A DNA stretch of 64,000 nucleotides from contig NZ_JBFNQN010000002.1 in the NCBI RefSeq assembly GCF_040796495.1, positions 1 through 64,000 on the forward strand, written 5' to 3'. This DNA comes from Kineococcus endophyticus (GTDB taxonomy: Bacteria; Actinomycetota; Actinomycetes; Actinomycetales; Kineococcaceae). Made by a program: the position numbers and the translations under genes. Below, in pieces: positions 54,112 through 61,973 of the stretch (positions are counted from its first letter, which is position 1; the number at the start of each line of letters is the position of its first letter). Below the pieces are notes generated by a model. The model made no database searches. It was not told where the DNA came from and saw nothing but the letters and a program-made list of their open reading frames with translations.

Positions 54112-54382
54112 GGGCAGTCCCTCCTGGAGGTAGCGGTCGACGGTGCTCGCGCAGGACGGCGTCGGGTCCCTCGGACACGGCCCGCCGCAACCCGTCCACG
54201 GACACGCCGAGGCGCCGCAGCAGGGCCACCGTGCGGCCGGCGCGGACCTGTCCGAGGTCGTAGCGCCGGTAGCCGGTGCTGGGGTCGACGTCGGCGGGCA
54301 CGAGGACCCCGACGTCGGCGTAGTGCCGCAAGGAGGTGACCGACAGTCCGGTCACCAACGAGAACGTCCCGATCGTGAGCAC
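54112..54382 (-). CDS. MerR-family regulator, reading frame runs into the VOC gene
   Basis: The first 80 residues are a clear MerR DNA-binding domain: LTIGTFSLVTGLSVTSLRHY, ADVGVLVPADVDPSTGYRRY, DLGQVRAGRTVALLRRLGVS then VDGLRRAVSEGPDAVLREHR. After that the frame stays open without a stop to 53597, but it becomes Arg/Pro-rich and antisense-like through the VOC gene, so the real C-terminus is not visible. Skipping one base near 54142 joins it smoothly to the VOC frame as LREHRRRYLQEGLP. Listed end is the upstream limit of the VOC gene. GTG 54382 has its own MerR-type promoter. Confidence 0.6.
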
Positions 54383-54388
54383 GCGGCC

Positions 54389-54419
54389 AGTCTCGAGTCT
54401 CGGGTCGCCCGAGGGTCAA
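54389..54419 (-). promoter_or_regulatory. MerR-type promoter, 19-bp spacer with inverted repeat
   Basis: Minus strand: TTGACC (54419-54414), a 19-bp spacer and GAGACT (54394-54389), then 6 nt to the GTG. The spacer contains the perfect inverted repeat CTCGGG-CGA-CCCGAG (54413-54399). A 19-bp spacer with a palindrome is the known MerR activation geometry, which strongly suggests autoregulation. Confidence 0.7.
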
Positions 54420-54449
54420 GACGTGGAGCGGGGATGGGAACCTGGGTCC

Positions 54450-55034
54450 ATGGGACTGGGCGGCGGGCCGGGCGAGTACGCCGACTACGAGTGGTTCCGC
54501 CTCGAGGACGTGCCCGCCGCCGAGGTGGTGCGTGCGGGGCCGGACCCGTTGAGCGACGCCCTGCGCGAGCTCGTCGCGGGGTACCCCGTGTGGGCCGGGC
54601 AGGGCGCCACGCGGGTGCTGCTCGTCGACCTCGACAACCTGCGGGCGGGCCCGGCCCGGTTGCGGGCGCGGCTCTCGGTCGTCCTGGACCTGGCCCGGCA
54701 GGCCGACCGGGTCTCCCTGGCCGGACAGGTCGGGGCCGTCGCGCGGTCCCGGCCGTGGCTGGAGGAGTTCGCCGACCGCGCGCAGCCGGTCCCCGACGGC
54801 GCCGACGTCGCGGACCTCGCGCTGCTCGCCGCGGCCCGCAAGGTGCCGGACCCGGTCGAGTTCGTCGTCGTCAGCAACGACGGCATCTTCGCCGACCTCG
54901 CCGAGCGCGGGGACCTCACCCTGCTCTCACCGGGGACGAGCGCCCTGAGCGACCGGCTGTACGGGGCGGCGAGCCTGCTCGTCGACCTCGCCGCCCTCGA
55001 GGCCGAGGCCGCCGCGAGCCTCGTCGGGCGCTGA
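54450..55034 (+). CDS. NYN/PIN-like predicted ribonuclease
   Basis: A 194-residue protein. Its core resembles NYN-domain (PIN-like) nucleases: first acidic motif TRVLLVDLDNLRAG near residue 50, a strand-helix unit VSLAGQVGAVARSRPWLEEF, a central acidic GADVADLALLAAARKV that matches the usual K-G-x-D-x-x-L pattern, and VEFVVVSNDGIFADLAERGD in place of the typical SGDSDF. Four carboxylates could form the metal site. An N-terminal Glu/Asp-rich segment (EYADYEWFRLEDVPAAEVV) precedes it. The family acts on RNA, but this substrate is unknown. It is 4 bp from the tautomerase gene, so the two are co-transcribed. Confidence 0.7.
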   Translation: MGLGGGPGEYADYEWFRLEDVPAAEVVRAGPDPLSDALRELVAGYPVWAGQGATRVLLVDLDNLRAGPARLRARLSVVLDLARQADRVSLAGQVGAVARSRPWLEEFADRAQPVPDGADVADLALLAAARKVPDPVEFVVVSNDGIFADLAERGDLTLLSPGTSALSDRLYGAASLLVDLAALEAEAAASLVGR

Positions 55035-55038
55035 CGTC

Positions 55039-55428
55039 ATGGCCCAGGTCAAGGTCCACGGCCGCGCCGACGTGCTGCGCCCGGTGCGCCGGGAACTGTC
55101 CGACCTGCTGCACCGCGCGGCGGTCGACGTCCTCGGTCTGCCGGAGGACAAGCGCTTCCACCGGTTCTTCCCGATGGACCCCGAGGACTTCCCGACCCCC
55201 GCCGGCCGCTCGCACCGGTACACGGTCGTCGAGGTCCTCTTGTTCCCCGGCCGCAGCGTCGCGACGAAGAAGGCGTTCCTGCGCCGGCTGTTCGCCGACG
55301 CCCGGTCACAGCTCGGCCTGGAGCCGGTGGACCTGGAGATCGTGCTGGTGGAGATCCCTCGTCACGACTGGGGCATCCGCGGCCTGCCGGGCGACGAACT
55401 CGACCTGAGCTACCGCGTCGACGTCTGA
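55039..55428 (+). CDS. Tautomerase_2-family protein
   Basis: A 129-residue member of the tautomerase superfamily. The pattern PEDKRFHRFFPMDPEDFPTP, HRYTVVEVLLFPGRSVATKK and IPRHDWGIRGLPGDELDLSY-like end is highly conserved in this group. The protein starts Met-Ala, so the catalytic Pro1 of 4-oxalocrotonate tautomerase is absent, as is usual for Tautomerase_2; its chemistry is unknown. ATG 55039 follows the NYN gene by 4 bp. It converges on the MFS gene. Confidence 0.88.
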   Translation: MAQVKVHGRADVLRPVRRELSDLLHRAAVDVLGLPEDKRFHRFFPMDPEDFPTPAGRSHRYTVVEVLLFPGRSVATKKAFLRRLFADARSQLGLEPVDLEIVLVEIPRHDWGIRGLPGDELDLSYRVDV

Positions 55429-55435
55429 GGGCCGG

Positions 55436-56743
55436 TCAGTCCAGCGCCATCCCCCGCCGTTCGGGCAGCAGGAAGCTCGCGGAGGCCGCGACGGCGAAGG
55501 CGACCCCGAAGACGACGAACACCAGGGCCGTCCCGCCCCCGGAGGACAGGAACGGCACGGACAGCGGCGCGAGGATCGAGGCGATGCGACCGAACCCCGC
55601 CGCGGCCCCGGCACCCCGGCCGCGGACGCTCGTCGGGTACACCTCCGGGGTCACCGCGTACAGCGCACCCCACGCCCCGAGGTTGCAGAACGACAGCGCG
55701 GCCCCGGCGGCGAGGACCGCCCCCGGGGTGTCCGCCGCGGCGTAGGCGAGGGCGGACAGGGCCGAGCCGACGAGGAACGCCGACAACGTCCGCCGCCGGC
55801 CCCACGCCTCGACGAGGACGGCCGCCACGGCGTAGCCGGGCAGCTGCGCCAGCGTGATGAGCAGCGTGAACTCCAGCGAGCGGACGAGGGTGAAACCGTC
55901 CGCCACGAGCAGGCTCGGGATCCAGGTGAACGCACCGTAGTAGCTGAAGTTCACGAAGAACCAGACGAGCCACAGACCCGCCGTGCGGCGGCGCAGGCCG
56001 TCCGACCAGATCCCCTGCGCGACAGGGGCGGGCGGGTCCGGGACGAGCGGGACGTCCGAGCTGCGACCGGCGGCCGCCTCGAACTGCGCGACGACGCGCT
56101 CCGCCTCCTGCGTCCGGCCGCGGGCCAGCAGGAACCGCACGGACTCCGGCAGTCCCCACCGCACGACCACCGCGTACAGGGCGGGCAGCGCCCCCAGGGC
56201 CAGCGCCCACCGCCAGCCGTCGTCGGACGTGGGCACGAGCCAGAACCCCACGAGCGCGGCCAACGTCCAGCCGACCGCCCAGAACGCCTCGAGCACCACC
56301 ACGACCCGGCCCCGGATCCGCCGCGGCGCGAACTCGCTGACGAGGGTGGAGGCGACGGGCAGTTCCGCGCCGAGGCCCAGCCCGACGAGGAACCGGAACA
56401 CCAGCAGGGCCAGCAACGACCACGACAGTGCCGCGGCCCCCGTCGCCAGGCCGTAGACGACGAGGGTGATCGCGAACACCTGCCGCCGGCCGATCCGGTC
56501 GGCCAGCAGCCCGCCGAGGGTCGCCCCCAGCGCCATGCCCGCGAAACCCACCGACGCGATCCAGGACTGCTCGGTGGCGCTGAGGTCCCACTGCGCCTTC
56601 AACGCCACGAGCACGTACGCGACGAGGCCGACGTCGAAGGCGTCGAGCGCCCACCCCACCCCCGACCCCAGCAGCAACCGGCGGTGCCGCGCTGTGAACG
56701 GCAGGGCGTCGAGGCGCTCGGAGACGGTGGCGGGCTGGCTCAC
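55436..56743 (-). CDS. MFS metabolite/H+ symporter-like transporter
   Basis: A 435-residue carrier with about 12 helices. The DAFDVGLVAYVLVALKAQWD segment in TM1, GGLLADRIGRRQVFAITLVV after TM2, and FLVGLGLGAELPVASTLVSE in TM4 are typical of the AAHS/SHS-type sugar or aromatic-acid symporters. The central loop is LVPDPPAPVAQG. Imported compound unknown; an organic acid is typical. Start GTG 56743. The gene follows an SDR gene on the same strand by 9 bp, so they form one unit. Confidence 0.87.
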   Translation of the reverse strand: MSQPATVSERLDALPFTARHRRLLLGSGVGWALDAFDVGLVAYVLVALKAQWDLSATEQSWIASVGFAGMALGATLGGLLADRIGRRQVFAITLVVYGLATGAAALSWSLLALLVFRFLVGLGLGAELPVASTLVSEFAPRRIRGRVVVVLEAFWAVGWTLAALVGFWLVPTSDDGWRWALALGALPALYAVVVRWGLPESVRFLLARGRTQEAERVVAQFEAAAGRSSDVPLVPDPPAPVAQGIWSDGLRRRTAGLWLVWFFVNFSYYGAFTWIPSLLVADGFTLVRSLEFTLLITLAQLPGYAVAAVLVEAWGRRRTLSAFLVGSALSALAYAAADTPGAVLAAGAALSFCNLGAWGALYAVTPEVYPTSVRGRGAGAAAGFGRIASILAPLSVPFLSSGGGTALVFVVFGVAFAVAASASFLLPERRGMALD

Positions 56744-56752
56744 AGGAGGAGC

Positions 56753-57544
56753 CTAGATCGTGGCGACGGACCCCGAGTCCACGCGGTAGTTGCTGCCGTT
56801 GACGAAACTCGCGCGCTCGGAGGCGAGGAACGCGATGACGGCCGCGACCTCCTCGGGTTCCCCGCGCCGCTTGAGCTCCATGAACGGGCGCTCCTCGTCG
56901 AGGAAGCTGGAGATGGCCTCCTCGACGCCCACGCCGAGTTCGGAGGACCGCTTCTCCATCATCTTGTCGGTCATGGGCGTCGCGATGAAGGCGGGCGAGA
57001 CGGCGTTGACGAGGATCCCCTCGCTCCCGTACGTCTTCGACAACCCCTTGACGAGGCTGAGGACGGCGGCCTTCGCCGCACAGTAGGGCAGTTCGTCGGC
57101 GTAGGGCTGGACAGCGTCCTCGGAGGCGAGCAGCACGATGCGGCCCCACCCCTTGCCGCGCATGCCGTCGAGGAACGTGCGGACGACGCGGACGGCGGAG
57201 AAGAAGTCGATCTCCAGCGTCGAGCGCCACCCGTCCTCGTCGATCTCGTGGAACAGGCCCTGGGCGCCGGTGACGCCGGCGGCGTGGACGAGGACGTCGG
57301 GGTGGCCGACCCCGGCGACGACCTCGCCGTGCAGCCGGGCGACGTCGTCGGGGTCGGTGAGGTCGGCCGCGACGGCCAGCACCTCACCCGGGAGCTTCGC
57401 CGCCGCGGCCCGCAGCGACTCCTCGTCGACGTCCGTGACCGCGACCTTCGCCCCCTCTTCGAGGAGCAGACGTGCTGTGTGCCAGCCGATCCCGGAATCG
57501 CCGCCCGTGACCAGGGCCGTGCGTCCCGTGAGTTCGAGATCCAT
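56753..57544 (-). CDS. SDR oxidoreductase, operon with MFS carrier
   Basis: A 263-residue classical SDR. TGGDSGIG near residue 17 binds the cofactor, Asp in VTDVDEES after strand 2 favours NAD, HAAGVTG is the NNAG equivalent, Ser lies in LLASEDAVQ and Tyr-x-x-x-Lys is YCAAK. The end FVNGSNYRVDSGSV is family-typical. ATG 57544 lies 7 nt after TAGCGT: leaderless. The MFS gene starts 9 bp later, so import and oxidation of a shared substrate, perhaps a sugar or acid, is plausible. Confidence 0.87.
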   Translation of the reverse strand: MDLELTGRTALVTGGDSGIGWHTARLLLEEGAKVAVTDVDEESLRAAAAKLPGEVLAVAADLTDPDDVARLHGEVVAGVGHPDVLVHAAGVTGAQGLFHEIDEDGWRSTLEIDFFSAVRVVRTFLDGMRGKGWGRIVLLASEDAVQPYADELPYCAAKAAVLSLVKGLSKTYGSEGILVNAVSPAFIATPMTDKMMEKRSSELGVGVEEAISSFLDEERPFMELKRRGEPEEVAAVIAFLASERASFVNGSNYRVDSGSVATI

Positions 57545-57551
57545 GCCGCTC

Positions 57552-57557
57552 ACGCTA
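57552..57557 (-). promoter_or_regulatory. -10 box TAGCGT of SDR-MFS operon
   Basis: TAGCGT on the minus strand with 7 nt to ATG 57544; no Shine-Dalgarno, predicted leaderless. Confidence 0.45.
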
Positions 57558-57588
57558 GGCACGCCTCAGCGGCACCGCTCGGCGAAAC

Positions 57589-58338
57589 TCAGCGGGGTGC
57601 GCGCCGCCACACCGGACGCGGGGTGAGCGTCATGGCCGCGGCGAGCGCGCGCAACGATCCGGGCACCCAGACCACCCCGCGCCCGGCGGCCAGCCCGGCG
57701 GCGACGGCGTCGGCCACCTGGGCCGGAGTGCAGGACAGCGGCGCGGGCGACATGCCCGCCGTCATCCGGCCCACGACGAACCCCGGGCGCACGAGCAGCA
57801 GCCGCACCCCGCTGCCGTGCAGCGCGTCCGCGAGGCCGGAGGCGAATCCGTCCAGGCCTGCCTTGGCGGAGCCGTACACGTAGTTCGCCCGCCGCACCCG
57901 CGCGCCGGCGATGGAGGAGAACACGACGAGGCGTCCGCCCCGCAGGGGGCGCAGCAGCGTCGCGAGGTGGGACAGGACGCTGACCTGGGCGACGAAGTCC
58001 GTGTGCACCACGGCGAGCGCGTGCGCGACGTCGACCTCCGCGCGGGCCTGGTCGCCGAGGACCCCGAACGCGACGACGACGTCCAGCGCGCCGTGCCGGG
58101 CGACGAGACCGGCCAGCAGCGCACCGTGCGAGGGCAGGTCGTCGGCGTCGAACTCCACCGTCTCGACGGTGGCGCCCAGGGCCTGCAGCCGCGCCGACTC
58201 CGCCGTCAGCTCCCCGGCCCGGCGTGCCGCCAGGACGACCGTGCGGGCGCCCGCGCGGACGAGCCGTTCGGCCACCTCCAGACCGATCTCGCTGCGCCCG
58301 CCCAGGACGAGCACGGGGTCCGGTGCACCGTTCGCCAT
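57589..58338 (-). CDS. SDR protein resembling DprE2 (decaprenylphosphoryl-2-keto-erythro-pentose reductase)
   Basis: A 249-residue SDR. The N-terminal VLVLGGRSEIGLEVAERLVR, with SEIG in place of the common SGIG, is the pattern of DprE2 and related actinobacterial reductases; FSSIAGARVRRANYVYGSAK gives Ser, Tyr and Lys, and VRPGFVVGRMTAGM fits too. True DprE2 works with DprE1 in arabinan synthesis, but no DprE1 is here, so a paralogue is likely. ATG 58338 shares one base with the response-regulator stop. It is the last gene of the ABC/two-component operon. Confidence 0.8.
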   Translation of the reverse strand: MANGAPDPVLVLGGRSEIGLEVAERLVRAGARTVVLAARRAGELTAESARLQALGATVETVEFDADDLPSHGALLAGLVARHGALDVVVAFGVLGDQARAEVDVAHALAVVHTDFVAQVSVLSHLATLLRPLRGGRLVVFSSIAGARVRRANYVYGSAKAGLDGFASGLADALHGSGVRLLLVRPGFVVGRMTAGMSPAPLSCTPAQVADAVAAGLAAGRGVVWVPGSLRALAAAMTLTPRPVWRRAPR

Positions 58339-58976
58339 CAGATCCAGCCCGCCTTCTTCGCGATGGCGACGGCCTCGTGCCGGTTCGCCGCCCCCAGCTT
58401 CCCCGACGCGGCCGACAGGTGGTTGCGCACCGTCCCCGGGGACAGCGAGACCTTGACCGCGATCTCCTCCACCCCGGCCCCGTCGGCGGCCAGTTCGAGG
58501 ACGTCGGCCTCGCGGGCCGTCAGGGGGCTCGCACCGGCGGCGATGGCGTCGGCGGCGAGCGAGGGGTCGACGTACCGGCCGCCACCGGCGACGGTGCGGA
58601 TGGCGTCGGCCAGCACGGCCCCCGACGACGTCTTGGGCAGGAAGCCCCGTACGCCCGCCTCCAGCGCCCGGCGCAGGTGGCCGGGGCGCCCGTGGCTGGT
58701 GAGCAGCAGGGTCGTCGTCCCGGGCACCTCGGCGTGCAGGCGCTCGGCCAGCGCGATCCCGTCCGCGGGGGCCTGCGGGCCGCCCGGGGGCATCTGCAGG
58801 TCCAGGACGGCCACGTCCGGGGAGACCTTGCGGGCGACCGCGAGCGCCTCCGCGCAGCTGGCGGCCTGACCGACGACCTCGAGGTCGTCCTGCAGGTCGA
58901 GCAGGCCGGCGACGGCGCTGCGGACGAGGTGCTCGTCGTCGGCGAGCAGGACGCGGTGCACGGGAGAGGTGGTCAC
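58338..58976 (-). CDS. NarL/LuxR-type response regulator
   Basis: A 212-residue response regulator. The receiver has the acidic pocket Asp13-Asp14, phospho-acceptor Asp59 in VAVLDLQMP, Thr/Ser in LLTSHGRPG and Lys115 in GFLPKTSS. The C-terminal LuxR helix-turn-helix is PLTAREADVLELAADGAGVE, EIAVKVSLSPGTVRNHLSAA. It is coupled (GTGA) to the histidine kinase upstream, its cognate partner. It probably controls the ABC exporter operon. Confidence 0.95.
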   Translation of the reverse strand: MTTSPVHRVLLADDEHLVRSAVAGLLDLQDDLEVVGQAASCAEALAVARKVSPDVAVLDLQMPPGGPQAPADGIALAERLHAEVPGTTTLLLTSHGRPGHLRRALEAGVRGFLPKTSSGAVLADAIRTVAGGGRYVDPSLAADAIAAGASPLTAREADVLELAADGAGVEEIAVKVSLSPGTVRNHLSAASGKLGAANRHEAVAIAKKAGWI

Positions 58977-60154
58977 GTGAGCTCCCAGCGGGCGTGGAGG
59001 GTGAACGTCCCGTCGGTCCCTCGCGTCTCGAGGCGGCCACCGACGGGCTGCAGGCGTTCGGCCAGACCCAGCAGCCCCGAACCTCGGCCGGCGGGCCGGT
59101 CGGGCACACCGTCGTTCACGAGGCTGACCGCGAGCTCGGCCGCCTCCCGCCGGACGGAGATGCGGCACCACGTGGCGGTGCTGTGGCGCACCACGTTCGT
59201 CACGCCCTCGCGGATGACCCACGCGGCGGCCGACCGCAGGTCCTCGGGCAGGGGGCCGTCCTGGTCGAGGTGCTCCACGGTGCACGCGATCCCGGCGGAC
59301 TCCAGCAGCGCCACGGACCCCTCGAGCTCGGTGGTGAGGTCGACGGCGCGGTAGCCGCGGACGACGGTGCGGATGCGTTCCAGGGAACCCTGGGCGATGG
59401 AGCGGACCTCCTCGGCGCGCCCCACGGCCTCGGGACGACCCCGGCGGGCCAGTTCGGCGACGAGGTCGCTCGTCACGGCGATCGCCGACAGGTCGCGGCC
59501 CACGACGTCGTGCAGGTCCCGGGCGAAGCGCAACCGCTCCTCCGCGACGGCCAGCCGCGTGCGGTCGCGTTCGGCGTCGGCCAGGCGGCGGACGACCTCC
59601 AGCATCCACAACGACATCTGGACGACGGCGGCGAGGAACACGCCGTAGAAGGCGTAGGTGAGGACCATGGGGAACCGGTCGGTGAACGGGAACGTCGCCG
59701 CCCCCACGACGAGCACCACGTGCGGGGCGTAGCGGCGGAAGCGTCCCCGCCCCAGGGGGACCACTGCGGCGACCGCGGCGACCGCGGCCACGACGTCGAC
59801 GACCTCGCCGCCGCCGGGGGCGTTCCGCAGCGCGAGCACGCCGGACGCCCAGGCGAGCAGGGACGTGAGGACCCACGCGCCCTCGACGGTGCGACCGGTG
59901 GGCCGGCGCCGGACGGCGCGGCTGAGCAGGACGGCCAGGGCCAGCGCCTGCACGAGCGAGCCGGCGACGGCCACGGCGACCGCGGCCCCCGCGTCCGGGA
60001 CCGTCCCCGCGGTGACACCGGCGACGACGAGCGGGCCGAGGAACGCCATGGGCACGAGCGACCAGTGCGTGTACAGCTCGACGCGCCGCGGGTCGTCCGC
60101 GGCGCGCCAGCGTCCCAGCAGGTCCACGGACCCGACTCTGCCAGAGCCCCTCAC
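58973..60154 (-). CDS. HisKA_3-type sensor histidine kinase
   Basis: A 393-residue kinase. About five membrane helices occupy residues 30-185 (WSLVPMAFLGPLVVAGVTAG, VVDVVAAVAAVAAVVPLG, MVLTYAFYGVFLAAVVQMS). The dimerisation helix with phosphorylated His215 is RFARDLHDVVGRDLSAIAV. The HATPase part has the N-box VIREGVTNVVRHS and G-box GSGLLGLAERLQ. No large extracellular loop, so it senses within the membrane, as DesK- and BceS-like kinases do. Coupled by GTGA to the permease gene upstream and to the regulator gene downstream. Confidence 0.93.
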   Translation of the reverse strand: MRGSGRVGSVDLLGRWRAADDPRRVELYTHWSLVPMAFLGPLVVAGVTAGTVPDAGAAVAVAVAGSLVQALALAVLLSRAVRRRPTGRTVEGAWVLTSLLAWASGVLALRNAPGGGEVVDVVAAVAAVAAVVPLGRGRFRRYAPHVVLVVGAATFPFTDRFPMVLTYAFYGVFLAAVVQMSLWMLEVVRRLADAERDRTRLAVAEERLRFARDLHDVVGRDLSAIAVTSDLVAELARRGRPEAVGRAEEVRSIAQGSLERIRTVVRGYRAVDLTTELEGSVALLESAGIACTVEHLDQDGPLPEDLRSAAAWVIREGVTNVVRHSTATWCRISVRREAAELAVSLVNDGVPDRPAGRGSGLLGLAERLQPVGGRLETRGTDGTFTLHARWELT

Positions 60155-60978
60155 ACCCGGGGCGACCAGCGGAACCAGGCGCGGACGGCGACCAGGACCG
60201 CGACCGCCCAGACGGTCGCGACGGCGGCGGCCCGCCAGACGTCCGCACCCGACGGGTCGCCCGTCCAGCCGGCCGTCACGAGGGTCAGCACGGGGCTCAG
60301 CGGGGTGAACTCCGCGATGCGGGACAGGTTCCCCGGCAGCAGGTCCAGCGGCAGGGCGGCGCCTGCGCCCAGGGCGGCGACGGCGATGACCGGCAGGCTC
60401 GTGACCTGCACCGATTCGAGGGTCTTCGACGCCACCGCGGTCACGAGGGCCAGCCCGGTGAAGACGACGCAGCCGACGAGGACGCCGGCGAGGCTGAGCA
60501 GGGGGTTCTGCGGCAGGGGCAGGTCGATGGCGGCGGCCCCGGCGACGGCCAGCACCAGTGTCTGCACGAGCGTGATGGCGACCGCGGGAACGGCGAGCGC
60601 CGTGAGGATCTCGCCGTCGGCGGCCTCCCCCGTGCGCAGCCGCTGCAGCACGCCCTCCTCCCGGCGGGCGACGGCCGTCGACAGCACCGTGTAGTAGACG
60701 ACGAACAGCAGCAGCATCCCGACCAGGGACGCGGTGGCGAGCGCCGCGGCGTCGCCGCCGTCACCGACCCCCTCCAGGGTGCTGAACAGCCCGATGACGC
60801 TGACGGGCATGACGAGCGCGATGGACATGAGGGTCTTGTTGCGCCGCAGCAGGAGCAGTTCGGCGTGCGACAGGGACCAGGTGCGACGCAGGGTTCCGGC
60901 GAACCGGCCTCCCGCTCCCCTGGTGGTGCTGACGACGGGTTCCGTCGTGCTGGTGCTGGTGCTGGTGGTGGTGGACAT
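60151..60978 (-). CDS. ABC-2 type transporter permease
   Basis: A 275-residue permease with six helices (TLMSIALVMPVSVIGLFSTL, ASLVGMLLLFVVYYTVLSTA, VAITLVQTLVLAVAGAAAID, AGVLVGCVVFTGLALVTAVA, VTSLPVIAVAALGAGAALPL, AAVATVWAVAVLVAVRAWF). ARREEGVLQRLRTGEAADGE is the coupling-helix region of ABC-2/DrrB-type exporters. An N-terminal Ser/Thr run comes from a short AGCACC-type repeat. ATG 60978 shares one base with the ATPase stop. It exports a drug, lipid or peptide, or confers resistance, with the ATPase. Confidence 0.9.
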   Translation of the reverse strand: MSTTTSTSTSTTEPVVSTTRGAGGRFAGTLRRTWSLSHAELLLLRRNKTLMSIALVMPVSVIGLFSTLEGVGDGGDAAALATASLVGMLLLFVVYYTVLSTAVARREEGVLQRLRTGEAADGEILTALAVPAVAITLVQTLVLAVAGAAAIDLPLPQNPLLSLAGVLVGCVVFTGLALVTAVASKTLESVQVTSLPVIAVAALGAGAALPLDLLPGNLSRIAEFTPLSPVLTLVTAGWTGDPSGADVWRAAAVATVWAVAVLVAVRAWFRWSPRV

Positions 60979-61883
60979 CAGGCGGCCTCCTCCGTGGCGG
61001 CGAGTGCGAGGAACGCGGTCTCGAGCGAGGCCGGGACGGCCTGCAGACCGGGCAGCGCCAGGTCCTGCCCGTCGGCCCAGGCCAGGACGCGGGACAGGCT
61101 GCGCTGCAGGTGGTCGGTGCGGACGACGACGTGCCGTCCGTCGACGGTGACGGTGTCGCCGGGGTCGAGGTGGGTGGGGTCGGGCCGTCCCGCGGAGGCG
61201 TCCCAGCGGACCTCCGACCGGTACCCGGCGACGACGTCGGCGATGGTGCCCTCGGCGGCGACGACGCCGCGGTGCATGACGGCGAGGCGGTCGGAGAGTT
61301 CCTCGGCCTCCTCCAGGTGGTGGGTCGTCAGCAGGACCGCGGTGCCGGCGTCGACGAGGTCGCGCACGAGTCCCCAGACGGCACGGCGGGACTGGGCGTC
61401 CAGACCCGTGGTGGGTTCGTCCAGCACGAGGAGTTCCGGACGGCCCAGAAGGGCGACGGCGAGGTCGACGCGGCGGCGCTCCCCGCCGGACAGGGACTTC
61501 ACGGTCGCGTCGAGCTTGTACTGCAGGCCGACCACCTCGACGACCTCGGCCGTGGGGCGGCTGCGGCTGAGGGTTCCGCGCCACATCTGCAGGCTCTCGG
61601 CGACCGTCAGTTCGCCCGGGAGGTTCCCCGACTGCAGGACCACGCCCGTCCGCGGCCGGACCAGCCGGCGCTCGCGCACCGGGTCGTGCCCCAGGACCCG
61701 GACCGAGCCCGCGCTCGGCCGGGCGAGACCGGTGACGACGTCGACCGTGGAGGTCTTGCCGGCCCCGTTGGTGCCGAGGAGCCCGAACACCTCCCCGCGC
61801 CCCACCGTGAAGCTGATGCCACGCACGGCCCGGACCCCTCCGGAGTACGTGCGCTGCAGGTTCTCGACCTCGACTGCGTCCAT
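60978..61883 (-). CDS. ABC transporter ATPase, DrrA-like
   Basis: A 301-residue ATPase. Walker A GTNGAGKTS, signature LSGGERRRV, Walker B LLVLDEP and H-loop LTTHHLEEAEEL are all intact. A C-terminal extension of about 80 residues (RPDPTHLDPGDTVTVDG, LETAFLALAATEEAA) is typical of DrrA/CcmA-type exporters. ATG 61883 has GGAGG only 2-3 nt upstream. It is the first gene of an operon with permease, kinase, regulator and SDR, the arrangement of an antibiotic-sensing export module. Confidence 0.93.
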   Translation of the reverse strand: MDAVEVENLQRTYSGGVRAVRGISFTVGRGEVFGLLGTNGAGKTSTVDVVTGLARPSAGSVRVLGHDPVRERRLVRPRTGVVLQSGNLPGELTVAESLQMWRGTLSRSRPTAEVVEVVGLQYKLDATVKSLSGGERRRVDLAVALLGRPELLVLDEPTTGLDAQSRRAVWGLVRDLVDAGTAVLLTTHHLEEAEELSDRLAVMHRGVVAAEGTIADVVAGYRSEVRWDASAGRPDPTHLDPGDTVTVDGRHVVVRTDHLQRSLSRVLAWADGQDLALPGLQAVPASLETAFLALAATEEAA

Positions 61884-61951
61884 GTCCTCCAGGCTGCCGC
61901 CGGTCCGGCGCCCGGTCCCGTGCCCGCCGTCACGAGTTCGCGCCCGTGGCG

Positions 61952-61966
61952 CACGGGTCACCCGTG
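61952..61966. promoter_or_regulatory. Palindrome upstream of ABC operon
   Basis: CACGGGT-C-ACCCGTG, perfect 7-bp arms, 69 bp before the ATPase start and just past the hydrolase stop. It may be an operator for the operon's response regulator, or a weak terminator for the gene upstream. Confidence 0.35.
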
Positions 61967-61973
61967 AGGAACC

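Noticed and set aside
56750-56759. TAGGCT as a leaderless promoter for the MFS gene at 56743
   Set aside because: The spacing fits (6 nt), but TAG here is the stop codon of the upstream SDR gene only 9 bp away, so co-transcription explains the region.
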